A stretch of DNA of 46,327 nt, taken from contig JAHHHI010000007.1 of the NCBI GenBank assembly GCA_019359435.1, positions 1 to 46,327 on the forward strand, in the 5' to 3' direction. Origin of the DNA: Kaiparowitsia implicata GSE-PSE-MK54-09C (GTDB taxonomy: Bacteria > Cyanobacteriota > Cyanobacteriia > Elainellales > Elainellaceae). The translations under genes were made by a program, and so were the position numbers. Positions within the stretch are counted from its first letter, which is position 1. The number at the start of each line of letters is the position of its first letter. The notes below the pieces were generated by a model. That model saw nothing but the letters and a program-made list of their open reading frames with translations. It searched no databases and had not been told where the DNA came from. This document shows positions 30,536 to 38,693 of the stretch, piece after piece.

Positions 30536-33329
30536 CGGTGTCAGGCTCCAAACTATTTTGTTGATGGGGAATACGAATTTCACGCCCTTCTCGAATTGCA
30601 GATACATACTCGTCAGTAAACGCAACCAGGGCTTCAGTGCGATCTGGATAGGCTTGGAAAAAGGCTTGCCGTGCCTGAGTTTCCTTCGGGTTGTTAGCAA
30701 CAACGGCAAGCAGTAGTGGAGGCACGTAATAGCGAACGTAAGTATAGGTGCCCCCTTCATCGAGCAGCCATTGAGAATACAATTCATGCTTGGCTGGGTA
30801 GAAACTCTCGCTGGCGTTTCGAGCAATGATTTGAGGCGGAATTTTGAGGATCTTGACAAACGATTCTTGGGCAACGGGCTGAATTCGTCCGATTAAGCGG
30901 GTGCTCATGTTCTGCAAAATCATTGGCCCTGCATCGCTTTTATCGATCGTATTGGGGTCTTGAGCGGCGAGGAACACTCGAATCCCAGACTTTGCACCGT
31001 TAGCGGTCAGTCGTGCAATGAGGCGACCAATAGCGGGCCACTCCAGCAAGACCGAAAATTCATCGATAAAACAGATCGATGCGGGATGGGATAGGGTTGC
31101 ATTGAGGACTCTCGAATACGCTGAAAGCGCCAGCACAGCTGCATCTTCTGAATCGCTCAAGCCTCGCAAAGCGTAAACCATGAGATTAACGTCAGCCTTA
31201 CAGGTGGTTGGACGGGCAATTGCCCGGCCAACGCGAGACTGCACCCAAAAGCCAAGCTGTCGCTTAATTTGGTTGATGCCAGCAGCCGTTGTCGGATCAT
31301 TCAACACCGATTCAGGCAATGTTTTTAGGGTGCTATCAAACAATGCAATGAAATCATTGAGGGTTGGGATTTCCTGCCACGCTTGAGAACTCATTCCCCC
31401 TGCATAGGCTTCAGCAAATCTGCGTTTAATGTTGGGGTGGTTATAGAAGGCATCAACGGCAGGGATGATGATCGACCGGATGCCCTGCTTCAACATCCGG
31501 TCGTTCGTGGTTTGTGGCTCTCCAGATCCAAAAACCATCAACATCAAGGCAGAGCAGACGAACTCCTTAAAGTCTGTCATCCGCTCAGCTTGTTCTTTTT
31601 CGGTGAAGCTAGATAGGTCAGGAATTTCAAGTAAATTGGCTGATTCACGACCAATGTCGAAATACGCGCCCCCGTTATAATGCGTCCAGTCTTTGAAGGT
31701 GCTTGCTGCGTCTGATGGTGGAAAGTCCATCACGATGATCGGCAAGTTGTGAGCCAACCCCATCTGCAACACTTCAGAAATCATCACCGACTTCCCGGCA
31801 CGAGTTGTCGCAAAGTACGCAACATTGCGATGCTCTTTGAAGAAATCAAGGTGAATCGGAACCCCTCCTTCATCGCTGATGAGTTCTAACCCTGATGTAG
31901 AAACAGGCCGAGGTTGAACCAGGGAGAGGAAGGCTGGGACTTCTTTGGAGAGGTAAGTCAGTCTACGGTCAAAGGGGGTGGACAGTAACCGATCCCATGT
32001 AGTTGGCAGGGTTTGCAGCCAGATTCGCCATGCATAATTACGTTCAATCTCAAGCGATGCTGGGCGCTGGAAACAGCTAGAGAAGTATCGAGAAGCTGCT
32101 TGCAGTTCATTAACCGTCTTGCGGTGGACAAGAAAAACAGTAGCAGTCTGTACAGGCGTGGCCCCTTCGTACAATTCCTCAGTTGCTTGCATTGCTTTGC
32201 GCTGTTTGATGCCAGCGACGACATCAACGTTGGCATTCTGCTGGCTGGTTGATTGAGAGGCAATGGCTTGGCGCGTGATGCGAGAAATCTGCTCTTTAAC
32301 GATTGCTTCACTGGCCTTTGTAATTTGGCAGAACACTTCTGTATCAAATACTGCTTCCCGCGCAAACACATCCCAGAGATACCGCAGTTGATGGGCTTTT
32401 GAAGCCCAACCTCCCGGCTTATCTGCAAAGACCAAGACCCCAACTTCCTTCCCGCGCACCGTAACGTGATCTGGATGAGCCTGGGGCACATCGGACGGTT
32501 GAGGAAAGAGAGCAGAGGTCAGATGCCAATCGGTAGAGGTTTCTTCAGCGATGCCATCCTCTGTGAATGTGAGCTGCTGTGGAACTGGAGGGGCTTCACA
32601 ATCATTGAACCGATCCCATAGTGCTTCCCACAGCGATTGGGCATCCATTGGCTTTAGAATCAGATTCATTTTGATGGCTAGGATCTGCTCCCAGCGAATG
32701 AAGCCATCCACAAAAGCCTGTTCAAGAATATCTGAATATTCAACCTTTTTAACTCGGTTATTCCATCCAGAAATTTGATTCCAGGCTCCTTCTAATTGCC
32801 CCAGAATCTTCTCAATTGTGTCTGCTGCGTCTGCTGTTGCAGGGTTAATGGTAAAGGAAGCGTAAATCCGTAGCTTCTTGGGCTTTCTCAGGCCACTTTC
32901 CTTCAGCTCACGAATACGCTTCTTTGCTCCCAGCAATAGTGTTTTGCATGAATCGGTTGTTTTGGGATCAAGGCATAAACGCGACAATTGGTTTTGTCGC
33001 TCCATATCCGAGCTGAATGATGAGAAATGAAACGTCAGGTGCTCTCCCGGCATTAACTCTTTGATTCCGTCTTCAACAGAATCAAAAATATTTTCGGAGT
33101 ATTCACCCATTGTTGGATGAATCCCTTTGGTCTCAAAACCAAAGATGACTCGGTAGATCTTATTCGGCTCTTTTCCCTTGGAGAGTAGTAATCCCCCCGC
33201 TGCTCTGCCCTTCAAATCAAAGCTAACAATCGATTCACACGGGATCTCGTTCTCAAATGGTTTGAGGGTGCGCCGAGCTTTCCCTGGCGCACCATTTGTC
33301 TTTTGAGCTGCGCGTGCTGTAAATTTCAT
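30465..33329 (-). CDS. virB4: VirB4/TraC-type conjugation ATPase
   Basis: The start at ATG 33329 (MKFTARAAQK) shares its A with the TGA of the VirB3-like gene (TGATG), so it is preferred over 33359. About 954 residues. The N-terminal 450 residues are the TraC-type N-domain. Walker A TRAGKS lies near residue 510, Walker B SICFIDEFSVLLEW near 753, and LAAQDPNTI follows. VirB4 powers pilus assembly and substrate transfer at the inner membrane. It is the best-conserved marker of the system and fixes the cluster as a type IV secretion system. Codon use and HIP1 content match the neighbours. Confidence 0.9.
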   Translation of the reverse strand: MKFTARAAQKTNGAPGKARRTLKPFENEIPCESIVSFDLKGRAAGGLLLSKGKEPNKIYRVIFGFETKGIHPTMGEYSENIFDSVEDGIKELMPGEHLTFHFSSFSSDMERQNQLSRLCLDPKTTDSCKTLLLGAKKRIRELKESGLRKPKKLRIYASFTINPATADAADTIEKILGQLEGAWNQISGWNNRVKKVEYSDILEQAFVDGFIRWEQILAIKMNLILKPMDAQSLWEALWDRFNDCEAPPVPQQLTFTEDGIAEETSTDWHLTSALFPQPSDVPQAHPDHVTVRGKEVGVLVFADKPGGWASKAHQLRYLWDVFAREAVFDTEVFCQITKASEAIVKEQISRITRQAIASQSTSQQNANVDVVAGIKQRKAMQATEELYEGATPVQTATVFLVHRKTVNELQAASRYFSSCFQRPASLEIERNYAWRIWLQTLPTTWDRLLSTPFDRRLTYLSKEVPAFLSLVQPRPVSTSGLELISDEGGVPIHLDFFKEHRNVAYFATTRAGKSVMISEVLQMGLAHNLPIIVMDFPPSDAASTFKDWTHYNGGAYFDIGRESANLLEIPDLSSFTEKEQAERMTDFKEFVCSALMLMVFGSGEPQTTNDRMLKQGIRSIIIPAVDAFYNHPNIKRRFAEAYAGGMSSQAWQEIPTLNDFIALFDSTLKTLPESVLNDPTTAAGINQIKRQLGFWVQSRVGRAIARPTTCKADVNLMVYALRGLSDSEDAAVLALSAYSRVLNATLSHPASICFIDEFSVLLEWPAIGRLIARLTANGAKSGIRVFLAAQDPNTIDKSDAGPMILQNMSTRLIGRIQPVAQESFVKILKIPPQIIARNASESFYPAKHELYSQWLLDEGGTYTYVRYYVPPLLLAVVANNPKETQARQAFFQAYPDRTEALVAFTDEYVSAIREGREIRIPHQQNSLEPDTDEQHSSPSTHHRDAIPTAATAAS

Positions 33330-33652
33330 CAGTGCCGTATACGCTTGTGAGGTTTGCAAGGGGTGTAGCGAACGTATCCTTTCGTCCAGGTTTTAGGAGG
33401 AGCAAGAAATCGAGAGAGGAAGCGATACGGCTTTGAACCTGCCAGCATCCAATACGTCAAGTCTCCCCAAACAACGAGCGCGATTGTCCAGTGCCACTCA
33501 AGCCCCAAAACGGAATGGGATAGGATGAACAACGATGTTGAAATTACGGCCCAAGGGACTAATAAATCTGCTGGGATTGGCCCAAAACTGGGTCGAACTC
33601 CCAGCAGAGGATTAACGGTACGAAAATCAGGATCACGTCTTTCGGTTGACAT
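33329..33652 (-). CDS. VirB3-like membrane protein
   Basis: A 107-residue protein. The N-terminus has the VirB3 pattern DPDFRTVNPLLGVRPSFGPI, followed by hydrophobic stretches about 30-50 (LLVPWAVISTSLFILSHSVL) and 54-70 (WHWTIALVVWGDLTYWML). The C-terminus is basic (RFLAPPKTWTKGY). VirB3 works with VirB4 at the inner membrane and is often encoded just before it or fused to it. Here the stop overlaps the virB4 start. Confidence 0.72.
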   Translation of the reverse strand: MSTERRDPDFRTVNPLLGVRPSFGPIPADLLVPWAVISTSLFILSHSVLGLEWHWTIALVVWGDLTYWMLAGSKPYRFLSRFLAPPKTWTKGYVRYTPCKPHKRIRH

Positions 33653-33705
33653 GCGGCATTAGGTTAATCACAAATATCATTCGACAACACTGAACGAGTA
33701 AACGA

Positions 33706-34266
33706 CTAAGTGCCTGCAATTGCACCCACTAAAACGTCGCCCAGGATGCCGCACACTAGCACCATGAAAGGAGTTTTTGCCAAATCCTTCCATTCTTCTC
33801 CTTGTCGTGCTGCGTTAATGACAGAAACTAATCCAAAAATCAAATAGATAATGAACAATGCTCGGATTGTATTCATTACAATCTCGACAATGGCAGTTCC
33901 ACCAGCACCCAGTTCGGAACCGTCCAGCATCTCGGTGAAGAAGGTTTCGGCGTTACCAAAGAACTGTGCATGAGCAGGCTCAACCCAGGCAAGGACAATG
34001 AAACCTCCTGCTGCAATCCCGAACACTAAACCTGTTGCGTGTGCAGGACTCAGCCCCATCCGCTTAAACATTCCTGACCAAAGCGACTGGAGCTTTAAGT
34101 ACCCTTTGGGGTCGGCATAAACTGCAGCAAGGCATAAGCAGAAGCCCACAAAAGCTTGACTCATGAAAAAGCACACGATTCCGCCCACTAAATAGCCAGC
34201 AGCAGCGGAACGACTCAAGACAGAATCTAGCCAAGTGGGACGATTGTAATAAGACGAGATTGCCAT
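33706..34266 (-). CDS. VirB2-like pilin precursor with long leader
   Basis: A 186-residue protein. The C-terminal ~85 residues are a typical VirB2/TrbC pilin: AHAQFF near 101-106 looks like the signal-peptidase site, then two hydrophobic spans (TIRALFIIYLIFGLVSVINA and PFMVLVCGILGDVLVGAIAG) joined by a charged loop (ARQGEEWKDLAKT). About 100 residues precede that site, including two further hydrophobic stretches (AAAGYLVGGIVCFFMSQAFV and GLVFGIAAGGFIVLAWVEPA), longer than usual pilin leaders. It is the first gene of the transfer cluster, 53 bp ahead of the VirB3-like gene, and follows a region with a long inverted repeat. Confidence 0.72.
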   Translation of the reverse strand: MAISSYYNRPTWLDSVLSRSAAAGYLVGGIVCFFMSQAFVGFCLCLAAVYADPKGYLKLQSLWSGMFKRMGLSPAHATGLVFGIAAGGFIVLAWVEPAHAQFFGNAETFFTEMLDGSELGAGGTAIVEIVMNTIRALFIIYLIFGLVSVINAARQGEEWKDLAKTPFMVLVCGILGDVLVGAIAGT

Positions 34267-34341
34267 AAAAACCTCTGAGGTAGGGATAATTGCAGTTACA
34301 ACGGAACTAAGACAAGTAATACAACATCCCCAAAACCAGGC

Positions 34342-34426
34342 TTTTTCTCAACTTTAATGATGAGGAAATCTAGAATTGTCACCCCTAACTTCTTGCGGAT
34401 TTAATCATCATTAAAGTTGAGAAAAA
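34342..34426. repeat. 22-bp inverted repeat upstream of the transfer operon
   Basis: TTTTTCTCAACTTTAATGAT plus GA (34342-34363) is repeated exactly in inverted orientation at 34405-34426, with 41 bp between. After two mismatches the arms pair again over AAATC. It lies about 75 bp upstream of the first transfer gene and just outside the IS982 remnant. It could be an oriT arm pair, a regulator site, or a stem that insulates the operon. The right arm runs into eight A residues, so a minus-strand transcript entering from the IS side would meet it as a poor terminator. Confidence 0.55.
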
Positions 34427-34506
34427 AAAGGTGCTCTACGTAAAATCACCTTTATCTTTATTTAAGATTGCAACCCAGAAGCTGTTTAATTTAATCTGAG
34501 TTCGGG

Positions 34507-35410
34507 TTAGGCCGATGGGGGAAGGGCGAAGTCAAGCCTGAGGGAAGGCTTCTTGGGCTGATGGCAGTAGGCAATCAAGCCACAGATGACATTGACCATG
34601 AAGTTGACAGGGCTACGATGCCTAGAATGCTCAATCTGGGAGATGTTCTTAAGTTGGTCAATGATGGTTTCGACAATGGCGCGTTTACGGGACAGTAACT
34701 TGTCGGTGAGCCGCATCAGGTGGTTTTTCATATTCCGTCGGGGCTTAGCAAAGAACTGGATGCCATGGGTCTCAAAGAGCCGCTCTGCGAGTGCTTTGGA
34801 GACATAGCCCCGGTCGGCAAAGACCTGGCCATAGAGACCTTGAAGCAAGTCTCTAACGGGCTTGCGGTCGTCGGTATTGCCGGGTGTGATTTGGATATTG
34901 AGCAACTCACCCTGGTCATTGACCACCAGATGGCGCTTGAATCCAAAGAACCATAGGGCTTCGCCCCGCCGAAGGCGTACGACCGAGGTTTTGCCCCGAG
35001 CCGCTAGGCCTCGAAACACTTTGTGGCGTCGAATCCGACGGTTATGGCACACCTTGAGGTTGCTGCTATCGATGAAGCTGATGCCGGTGCAGGCACCAAA
35101 ACAGGGCTTCAGGTACACGCACAAGGGCCAGCAGCGCCGAGGGCATCCATTCCACGAACGGTTGTAGCTAGCTAGGCCAGGAAACGCCTCTCGCCAGTAC
35201 ACACAGATATGCTTGCAGTAGAACGCCTTAAAGTTTCGGTAGTGCTGTGGGTGAAAGCACTACCGAAATTGTCATGATCTCGCTCAAACTCAGCGATCGC
35301 TGGCGCTGACGGTGTTGAACGCCTTCAGCGAGGAGCAACTGGTGTCATTTCGGCTCGAACCGCTGGCAGAAATCATCGATGTGGCAAAACAGCTCTTCTA
35401 GACTGTCCAT
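34507..35410 (-). mobile_element. Decayed IS982-family insertion sequence (transposase pseudogene)
   Basis: The minus strand encodes most of an IS982 transposase. The N-terminal part starts at ATG 35410 (MDSLEELFCHIDDFCQ) and is broken by a TGA after about 25 residues and by a frameshift after SLSEIMTIS. The middle resumes as HYRNFKAFY and VYWREAFPGLASY. The C-terminal 230 residues are open and keep the DDE surroundings: SFIDSSNLKVCHNRRIRRHK, NIQITPGNTDDR, VFADRGYVSK and RAIVETIIDQLKNISQIEHS. Two compensating frameshifts replace the usual RFVEWMPSALLAL by an unrelated stretch. It is inactive. Terminal repeats were not resolved. Confidence 0.82.
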
Positions 35411-35480
35411 AGGGGGCCTGCTGAATCGTTTGGTTGATATCAGCTTACAAAGCCCCTCCTTTCCTTATCCCGAACTGAGA

Positions 35481-35708
35481 TCAATTACGAAAGTGGAGAT
35501 CTGGAGTATAGCCGGGAAACAGAAACCATGAGTTGATCCAGACTGTTAGCCAGATAATTGGGACCACGAGGGGAAACTGCGCAGGCAGCGCTACAAGGTC
35601 GCAGAGAAAATCTAAACACGTGACCGCTTGGTAGAATAAAATGCTGGCCACTCCAAGATAGCCAATCGAAAACAGCCAGCCGCACTTCGATCTTCCAAGC
35701 ATTCTCAT
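35481..35708 (-). CDS. Small membrane protein (last surviving integron cassette)
   Basis: About 75 residues from ATG 35708 with AAGGAA upstream; an upstream ATG at 35756 is less likely. Two hydrophobic spans are visible: WLFSIGYLGVASILFYQAVT and VVPIIWLTVWINSWFLFPGY. Function unknown. It lies beyond the attC-like site at 35770-35856 in the direction of cassette reading, so it is the next cassette gene. Its own attC would lie left of 35481 and is not visible, probably lost when the IS982 element landed. Confidence 0.55.
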   Translation of the reverse strand: MRMLGRSKCGWLFSIGYLGVASILFYQAVTCLDFLCDLVALPAQFPLVVPIIWLTVWINSWFLFPGYTPDLHFRN

Positions 35709-35769
35709 AGTTGCATTTCCTTGTCTACCCTGATTGAAACCCCCGGCTAGCAACACTCAATGCTTTGTT

Positions 35770-35856
35770 GCCCAACGATTCTGGTCAGCAGCGGCAGATC
35801 ATCTTCATATCAAGACCGAACTCTTGATACCGTCTGATGCACCAGGTTTGTTGGAC
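35770..35856 (-). other. attC-like recombination site 6
   Basis: An 87-bp element bounded by GCCCAAC (35770-35776) and GTTGGAC (35850-35856), both perfect RYYYAAC/GTTRRRY cores. Inside, CTGGT pairs with ACCAG and the following arm pairs imperfectly. It lies 83 bp downstream of the GFA-family gene on the cassette-reading strand, as expected for an attC. Confidence 0.65.
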
Positions 35857-35938
35857 GTCATTCCGCCTCCGTCACTTTTGTCTGCTTGGATACACAAATG
35901 ACAATTGCTGACGGGCTGATAAAGAAACACGCGGTGTT

Positions 35939-36331
35939 TCAGAACCACATGTCCGAAACGCAACGGCCATCGCGGGGCAAGTCGTCGAAGCTGTTAAGAC
36001 CATCGAAGTGGTCGATCGGTAGACCAGCAATGGGATCTGGCTCGGTCAGACGCAGATTGACGGCCGTCCAGTATCGTCCGTCCTCTCCTGGAACGGTCGC
36101 CACATAGTACATCACACAACCGCAAGTTTTGCAGAAGTGGAAATCGATTGCTCCACCATCAGGCCGACGATAACTGGTCGTTTCGCCGGATGTGCGAATG
36201 TCATTGCCAATGTAGCCGTATGCCCAGAGGGCACCATAGCGGCGGCAGATCGTACAGTTACATGCTGTGACGGATTCGGGTGACGTATCAAGCGTCCAAG
36301 TGACGCGCCCACAGTGGCAGATCCCTTGCAT
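35939..36331 (-). CDS. GFA/CENP-V-family zinc protein
   Basis: About 130 residues from ATG 36331, chosen because AGGAG lies 10 bases upstream and the protein then begins MQGICHCGRVTWTL; the open frame further upstream runs through an attC-like site. Cysteine clusters CHC (5-7), CNCTIC near 26 and CKTCGC near 70 are the zinc ligands of the glutathione-dependent formaldehyde-activating (GFA) fold. The family is broad and many members have unknown substrates. It is a single-gene cassette between attC sites 5 and 6. Confidence 0.88.
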   Translation of the reverse strand: MQGICHCGRVTWTLDTSPESVTACNCTICRRYGALWAYGYIGNDIRTSGETTSYRRPDGGAIDFHFCKTCGCVMYYVATVPGEDGRYWTAVNLRLTEPDPIAGLPIDHFDGLNSFDDLPRDGRCVSDMWF

Positions 36332-36439
36332 CTTGGGAACTCCTTTCGTTAATTGTTCAGCACTCAATTTGATAGAGCTAGAGGCTTGGTGACTCTGTGC
36401 AACGGCCTTTGGCTCAATAGCGGTGATCGACGTTGTGCC

Positions 36440-36526
36440 GTCCAACGGCAAAGGTGAGCGGCAGCAGATTACTTGCAAACTCAGTATCAAGATCTCTAAA
36501 CTGTCCGCTCCACCGCAGTGTTGGGC
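36440..36526 (-). other. attC-like recombination site 5
   Basis: An 87-bp element bounded by GTCCAAC (36440-36446) and GTTGGGC (36520-36526). The arms GGTGAGCGGCAG and CTGTCCGCTCCACC pair completely except for two unpaired bases (T and C) on one side, the extrahelical bases that define the active strand in attC hairpins. It starts 26 bp downstream of the NmrA-like gene stop. Confidence 0.8.
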
Positions 36527-36552
36527 TGCGTGGCAAATCGTTCGTACACCAG

Positions 36553-37404
36553 CTACTTGAATGAATGCTCATAATCTTGAACAAATTGCTCCAATTTAAT
36601 GGGTCGTCTCCCAGTTATTTCTGCAACTATATTCGTTACTGTCGGGTGTCCTTCACTTGCCACTTGCCAAGATGCAACAATCGCTGTCGCATACCATTCG
36701 TGCAAACCAGCCTGAAGTAAAGTTCGCTTAAAATCACAGGGCGAAACATTAAGATAAGTAATTTTTTTATTTGCAGCGGCAGAAAGCTGTTCAGCAATAT
36801 CTTTTAATGGAAGTATCTCCAAACCCGTGATGTTAAGTGTGTTCCCCTCACCATCCGTTCTTGTCAATACTTTATGTACAACACGCACGACATCACGAAT
36901 ATCCACGGGGGCAGTTTTTGACCCTTTCATTGGCAAAGATAAAGTTCCTTGTGTTCGTATTTCAGGTGTAAACCACAAGAAATTTTGCATGAAAGAATTA
37001 GATTGCAAGATGGTAAACCTCACACCAGATTGCTTTAGATACTCCTCCGCGATCGCATGTTGTTTGAAAAAATGGCAGCTTGATTCAAGATTTGCTTTTA
37101 CTGTAGACAGCTTGACAATATGCTGGATGTCAGCAGATTTAGCTGCTTCAAAGAGTTGAATTTCTTGCTCTGCTTGATTCAGGGTGTTTGGTGGAATGTC
37201 CATGAGGCGATCGCACCCAGATAACGCTGCATCAAGAGTACTCAACTGTGTAAAATCTCCTAGAACAACGGAAGCTCCAGATGTCTGAAGATTTGCTGCT
37301 TTTTGAGGGTTTCGCGTTAGCACTCTCACTGGTTCACCCGCTTTCAAGAGTGACTCAACTAATTTGCTGCCGACCCTTCCGGTCGCCCCTGTGATAATAA
37401 TCAT
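36553..37404 (-). CDS. NmrA-like NAD(P)-binding SDR
   Basis: A 283-residue atypical SDR. The N-terminal MIIITGATGRVGSKLVESLL holds the TGATGxxG cofactor loop, followed by VRVLTRNP with the Arg that favours NADP. No YxxxK catalytic pair is evident, as usual for the NmrA/TMR-like branch, which acts as redox sensors or quinone oxidoreductases. FTILQSNSFMQNF and VDIRDVVRVVHKVL are typical of NmrA-like members. Its start overlaps the GNAT stop (ATGA), so both genes share one cassette and translate together. Confidence 0.85.
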   Translation of the reverse strand: MIIITGATGRVGSKLVESLLKAGEPVRVLTRNPQKAANLQTSGASVVLGDFTQLSTLDAALSGCDRLMDIPPNTLNQAEQEIQLFEAAKSADIQHIVKLSTVKANLESSCHFFKQHAIAEEYLKQSGVRFTILQSNSFMQNFLWFTPEIRTQGTLSLPMKGSKTAPVDIRDVVRVVHKVLTRTDGEGNTLNITGLEILPLKDIAEQLSAAANKKITYLNVSPCDFKRTLLQAGLHEWYATAIVASWQVASEGHPTVTNIVAEITGRRPIKLEQFVQDYEHSFK

Positions 37405-37904
37405 CCAAGACCACCTGTCTCAATATCCAACAACTCCTCCATGAAAATCTGACATGGGCTGTCGTTATATCTCTCAATTGGATAAAAGCCGAGCTTTCGA
37501 TAAAGCTTGAGTGCCCCTGGCTGACGTTCTTCATTGGCTAAGTCAAGCCTGATCTTGCGATACCCTGCTTGCTTTGCAAAACCGAAGAGCATTTGAGCTA
37601 TTTTCCAGCCTAATCCTTGCCCTCGATACGCTTTGAGAAACCACATCCGCTTGAGTTCGCAAATCTCGTCATTTAGTTTTCGGATTGCTCCAGTGCCGAC
37701 AACTTGATCAATATCAACTAATACTAAAAACGTGCCACCATTATCAAAATAGAGGGTTTGCACATTCTCAATGTCGGACATTGAATCATAGTGCCTCAAA
37801 TCTTGTTCAGTCAGGATACCTTGCCAAATTTCTAGGCAAACTGCCATGACAATTTGTTTTGCTTGTTCAATCTGATGTTGCTGGATTGGTTTAATCTCGA
37901 TCAT
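37401..37904 (-). CDS. GNAT-family N-acetyltransferase
   Basis: A 167-residue protein with the GNAT core. Motif A is RMWFLKAYRGQGLGWKIAQM (R/Q-x-x-G-x-G binds acetyl-CoA near residue 95), preceded by strand GTFLVLVDIDQVVGTGAIRK. Motif B is RKIRLDLANEERQPGALKLY followed by RKLGFYPI. The substrate is unknown; small GNATs in cassettes often acetylate small amines or antibiotics, but nothing here shows that. It is translationally coupled to the NmrA-like gene. Confidence 0.9.
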   Translation of the reverse strand: MIEIKPIQQHQIEQAKQIVMAVCLEIWQGILTEQDLRHYDSMSDIENVQTLYFDNGGTFLVLVDIDQVVGTGAIRKLNDEICELKRMWFLKAYRGQGLGWKIAQMLFGFAKQAGYRKIRLDLANEERQPGALKLYRKLGFYPIERYNDSPCQIFMEELLDIETGGLG

Positions 37905-37985
37905 TGGAATTCAACCGAGTGCTAGCTTAATCTTTATTGCATCACTAAGAACCTTAAACCACTGCCCCACCAGTAATATAAAGCA

Positions 37986-38072
37986 GCCCAACGTTCTGGT
38001 TGAGCGGCTGTTGATAACTTCTGCATCTCCACTGGAATTTCTGGTCAGTCCGCTCCAATCAGGTCGTTATGT
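37986..38072 (-). other. attC-like recombination site 4
   Basis: An 87-bp element bounded by GCCCAAC (37986-37992) and GTTATGT (38066-38072; one departure from the consensus). The arms GGTTGAGCGGCTG and CAGTCCGCTCCAATC pair with single unpaired T and C bases, the same architecture as site 5. It lies 14 bp downstream of the 148-residue membrane protein gene. Confidence 0.78.
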
Positions 38073-38086
38073 AGCATCTCCAAATA

Positions 38087-38533
38087 CTATCGTAGAACTA
38101 TGAGAGTTAGGAAGATACCCGTAAAAGCAATAGCTAAGTGTAGAGCCAACCATAAATAATGCAATTTAAATTCATACATAGAAGAATCTCTAGTTTTGTG
38201 GTACGTTTCGGCTTCTTCCTTAAGCTGTTCAAGTTTTGCATTAGGGTTCAGTTCGTCTATCCGTTTGCGTAGAAGTCTCGCCCTAACAATATGATATCGA
38301 GACCGTTCAGATAGCTTCTCTGATGTAAATGCTCCATAAAATCCAAGAACGATAAGCAAGACAGTAATGGGAAGTTTGGTAGGATTCAAGCCTGTTTGAG
38401 CAATGAAGGCAATCCCAGCCGATGCTAGCGTTATGACGAGATTAGTGACGGTTGCTCGCTGATCCTCCGAGTGTCGAGCATGAATCCATTGTTCCTCGTG
38501 CATCTTGAGTAGAATTTCCGTCTCATCATTCAT
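38087..38533 (-). CDS. Membrane protein, cassette-encoded
   Basis: 148 residues. The cytosolic N-terminus has EEQWIHARHSEDQRATVTNL. Two close hydrophobic spans follow (VITLASAGIAFIAQTGL and LPITVLLIVLGFYGAF), then a charged helix (SERSRYHIVRARLLRKRIDE and KLEQLKEEAETYHK) and a third span (YLWLALHLAIAFTGIFLTLI). The paired spans plus long helix resemble small effectors found next to phage-defence genes, but no family is recognised and a defence role is only a guess. It is a single-gene cassette between attC sites 3 and 4, with a 160-bp leader. Confidence 0.65.
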   Translation of the reverse strand: MNDETEILLKMHEEQWIHARHSEDQRATVTNLVITLASAGIAFIAQTGLNPTKLPITVLLIVLGFYGAFTSEKLSERSRYHIVRARLLRKRIDELNPNAKLEQLKEEAETYHKTRDSSMYEFKLHYLWLALHLAIAFTGIFLTLIVLR

Positions 38534-38693
38534 ACGTATGCAATCTCTGGTAACTAATAAATTTAAGACCTAAGTTCTGGATTATCTCTAAAGGCACTGC
38601 GCCTAAAGCAGATCTCATCAGAAGTCTAAAGTAAACTCGCTTTTGATCCAAACAGGTAAATTGGCGGTAACGTCCCCACCGACAGCCCAAGCT

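Larger units (their letters stand above)
13072..33093. repeat. Fifteen dispersed copies of the palindrome AAATATTT
   Basis: Exact copies start at 13072, 14109, 14551, 15409, 16882, 17418, 18308, 19692, 21728, 22183, 23173, 25612, 25896, 29389 and 33086. By eye none occurs in 1-13071 or after 33093. Within genes it is read in all three codon phases (for example N-I-L, K-Y-F and K-I-F), so the bias is at DNA level. Many copies extend to CAAAATATTT. Confidence 0.75.

Noticed and set aside
30536-30874. N-terminal extension of the VirB5/TrbJ-like gene
   Set aside because: It overlaps virB4 coding sequence on the same strand; the signal peptide begins just after the ATG at 30535.
13072-33093. AAATATTT as promoter -10 boxes
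   Set aside because: Most copies lie deep inside genes in all codon phases, without -35 partners or start sites nearby.
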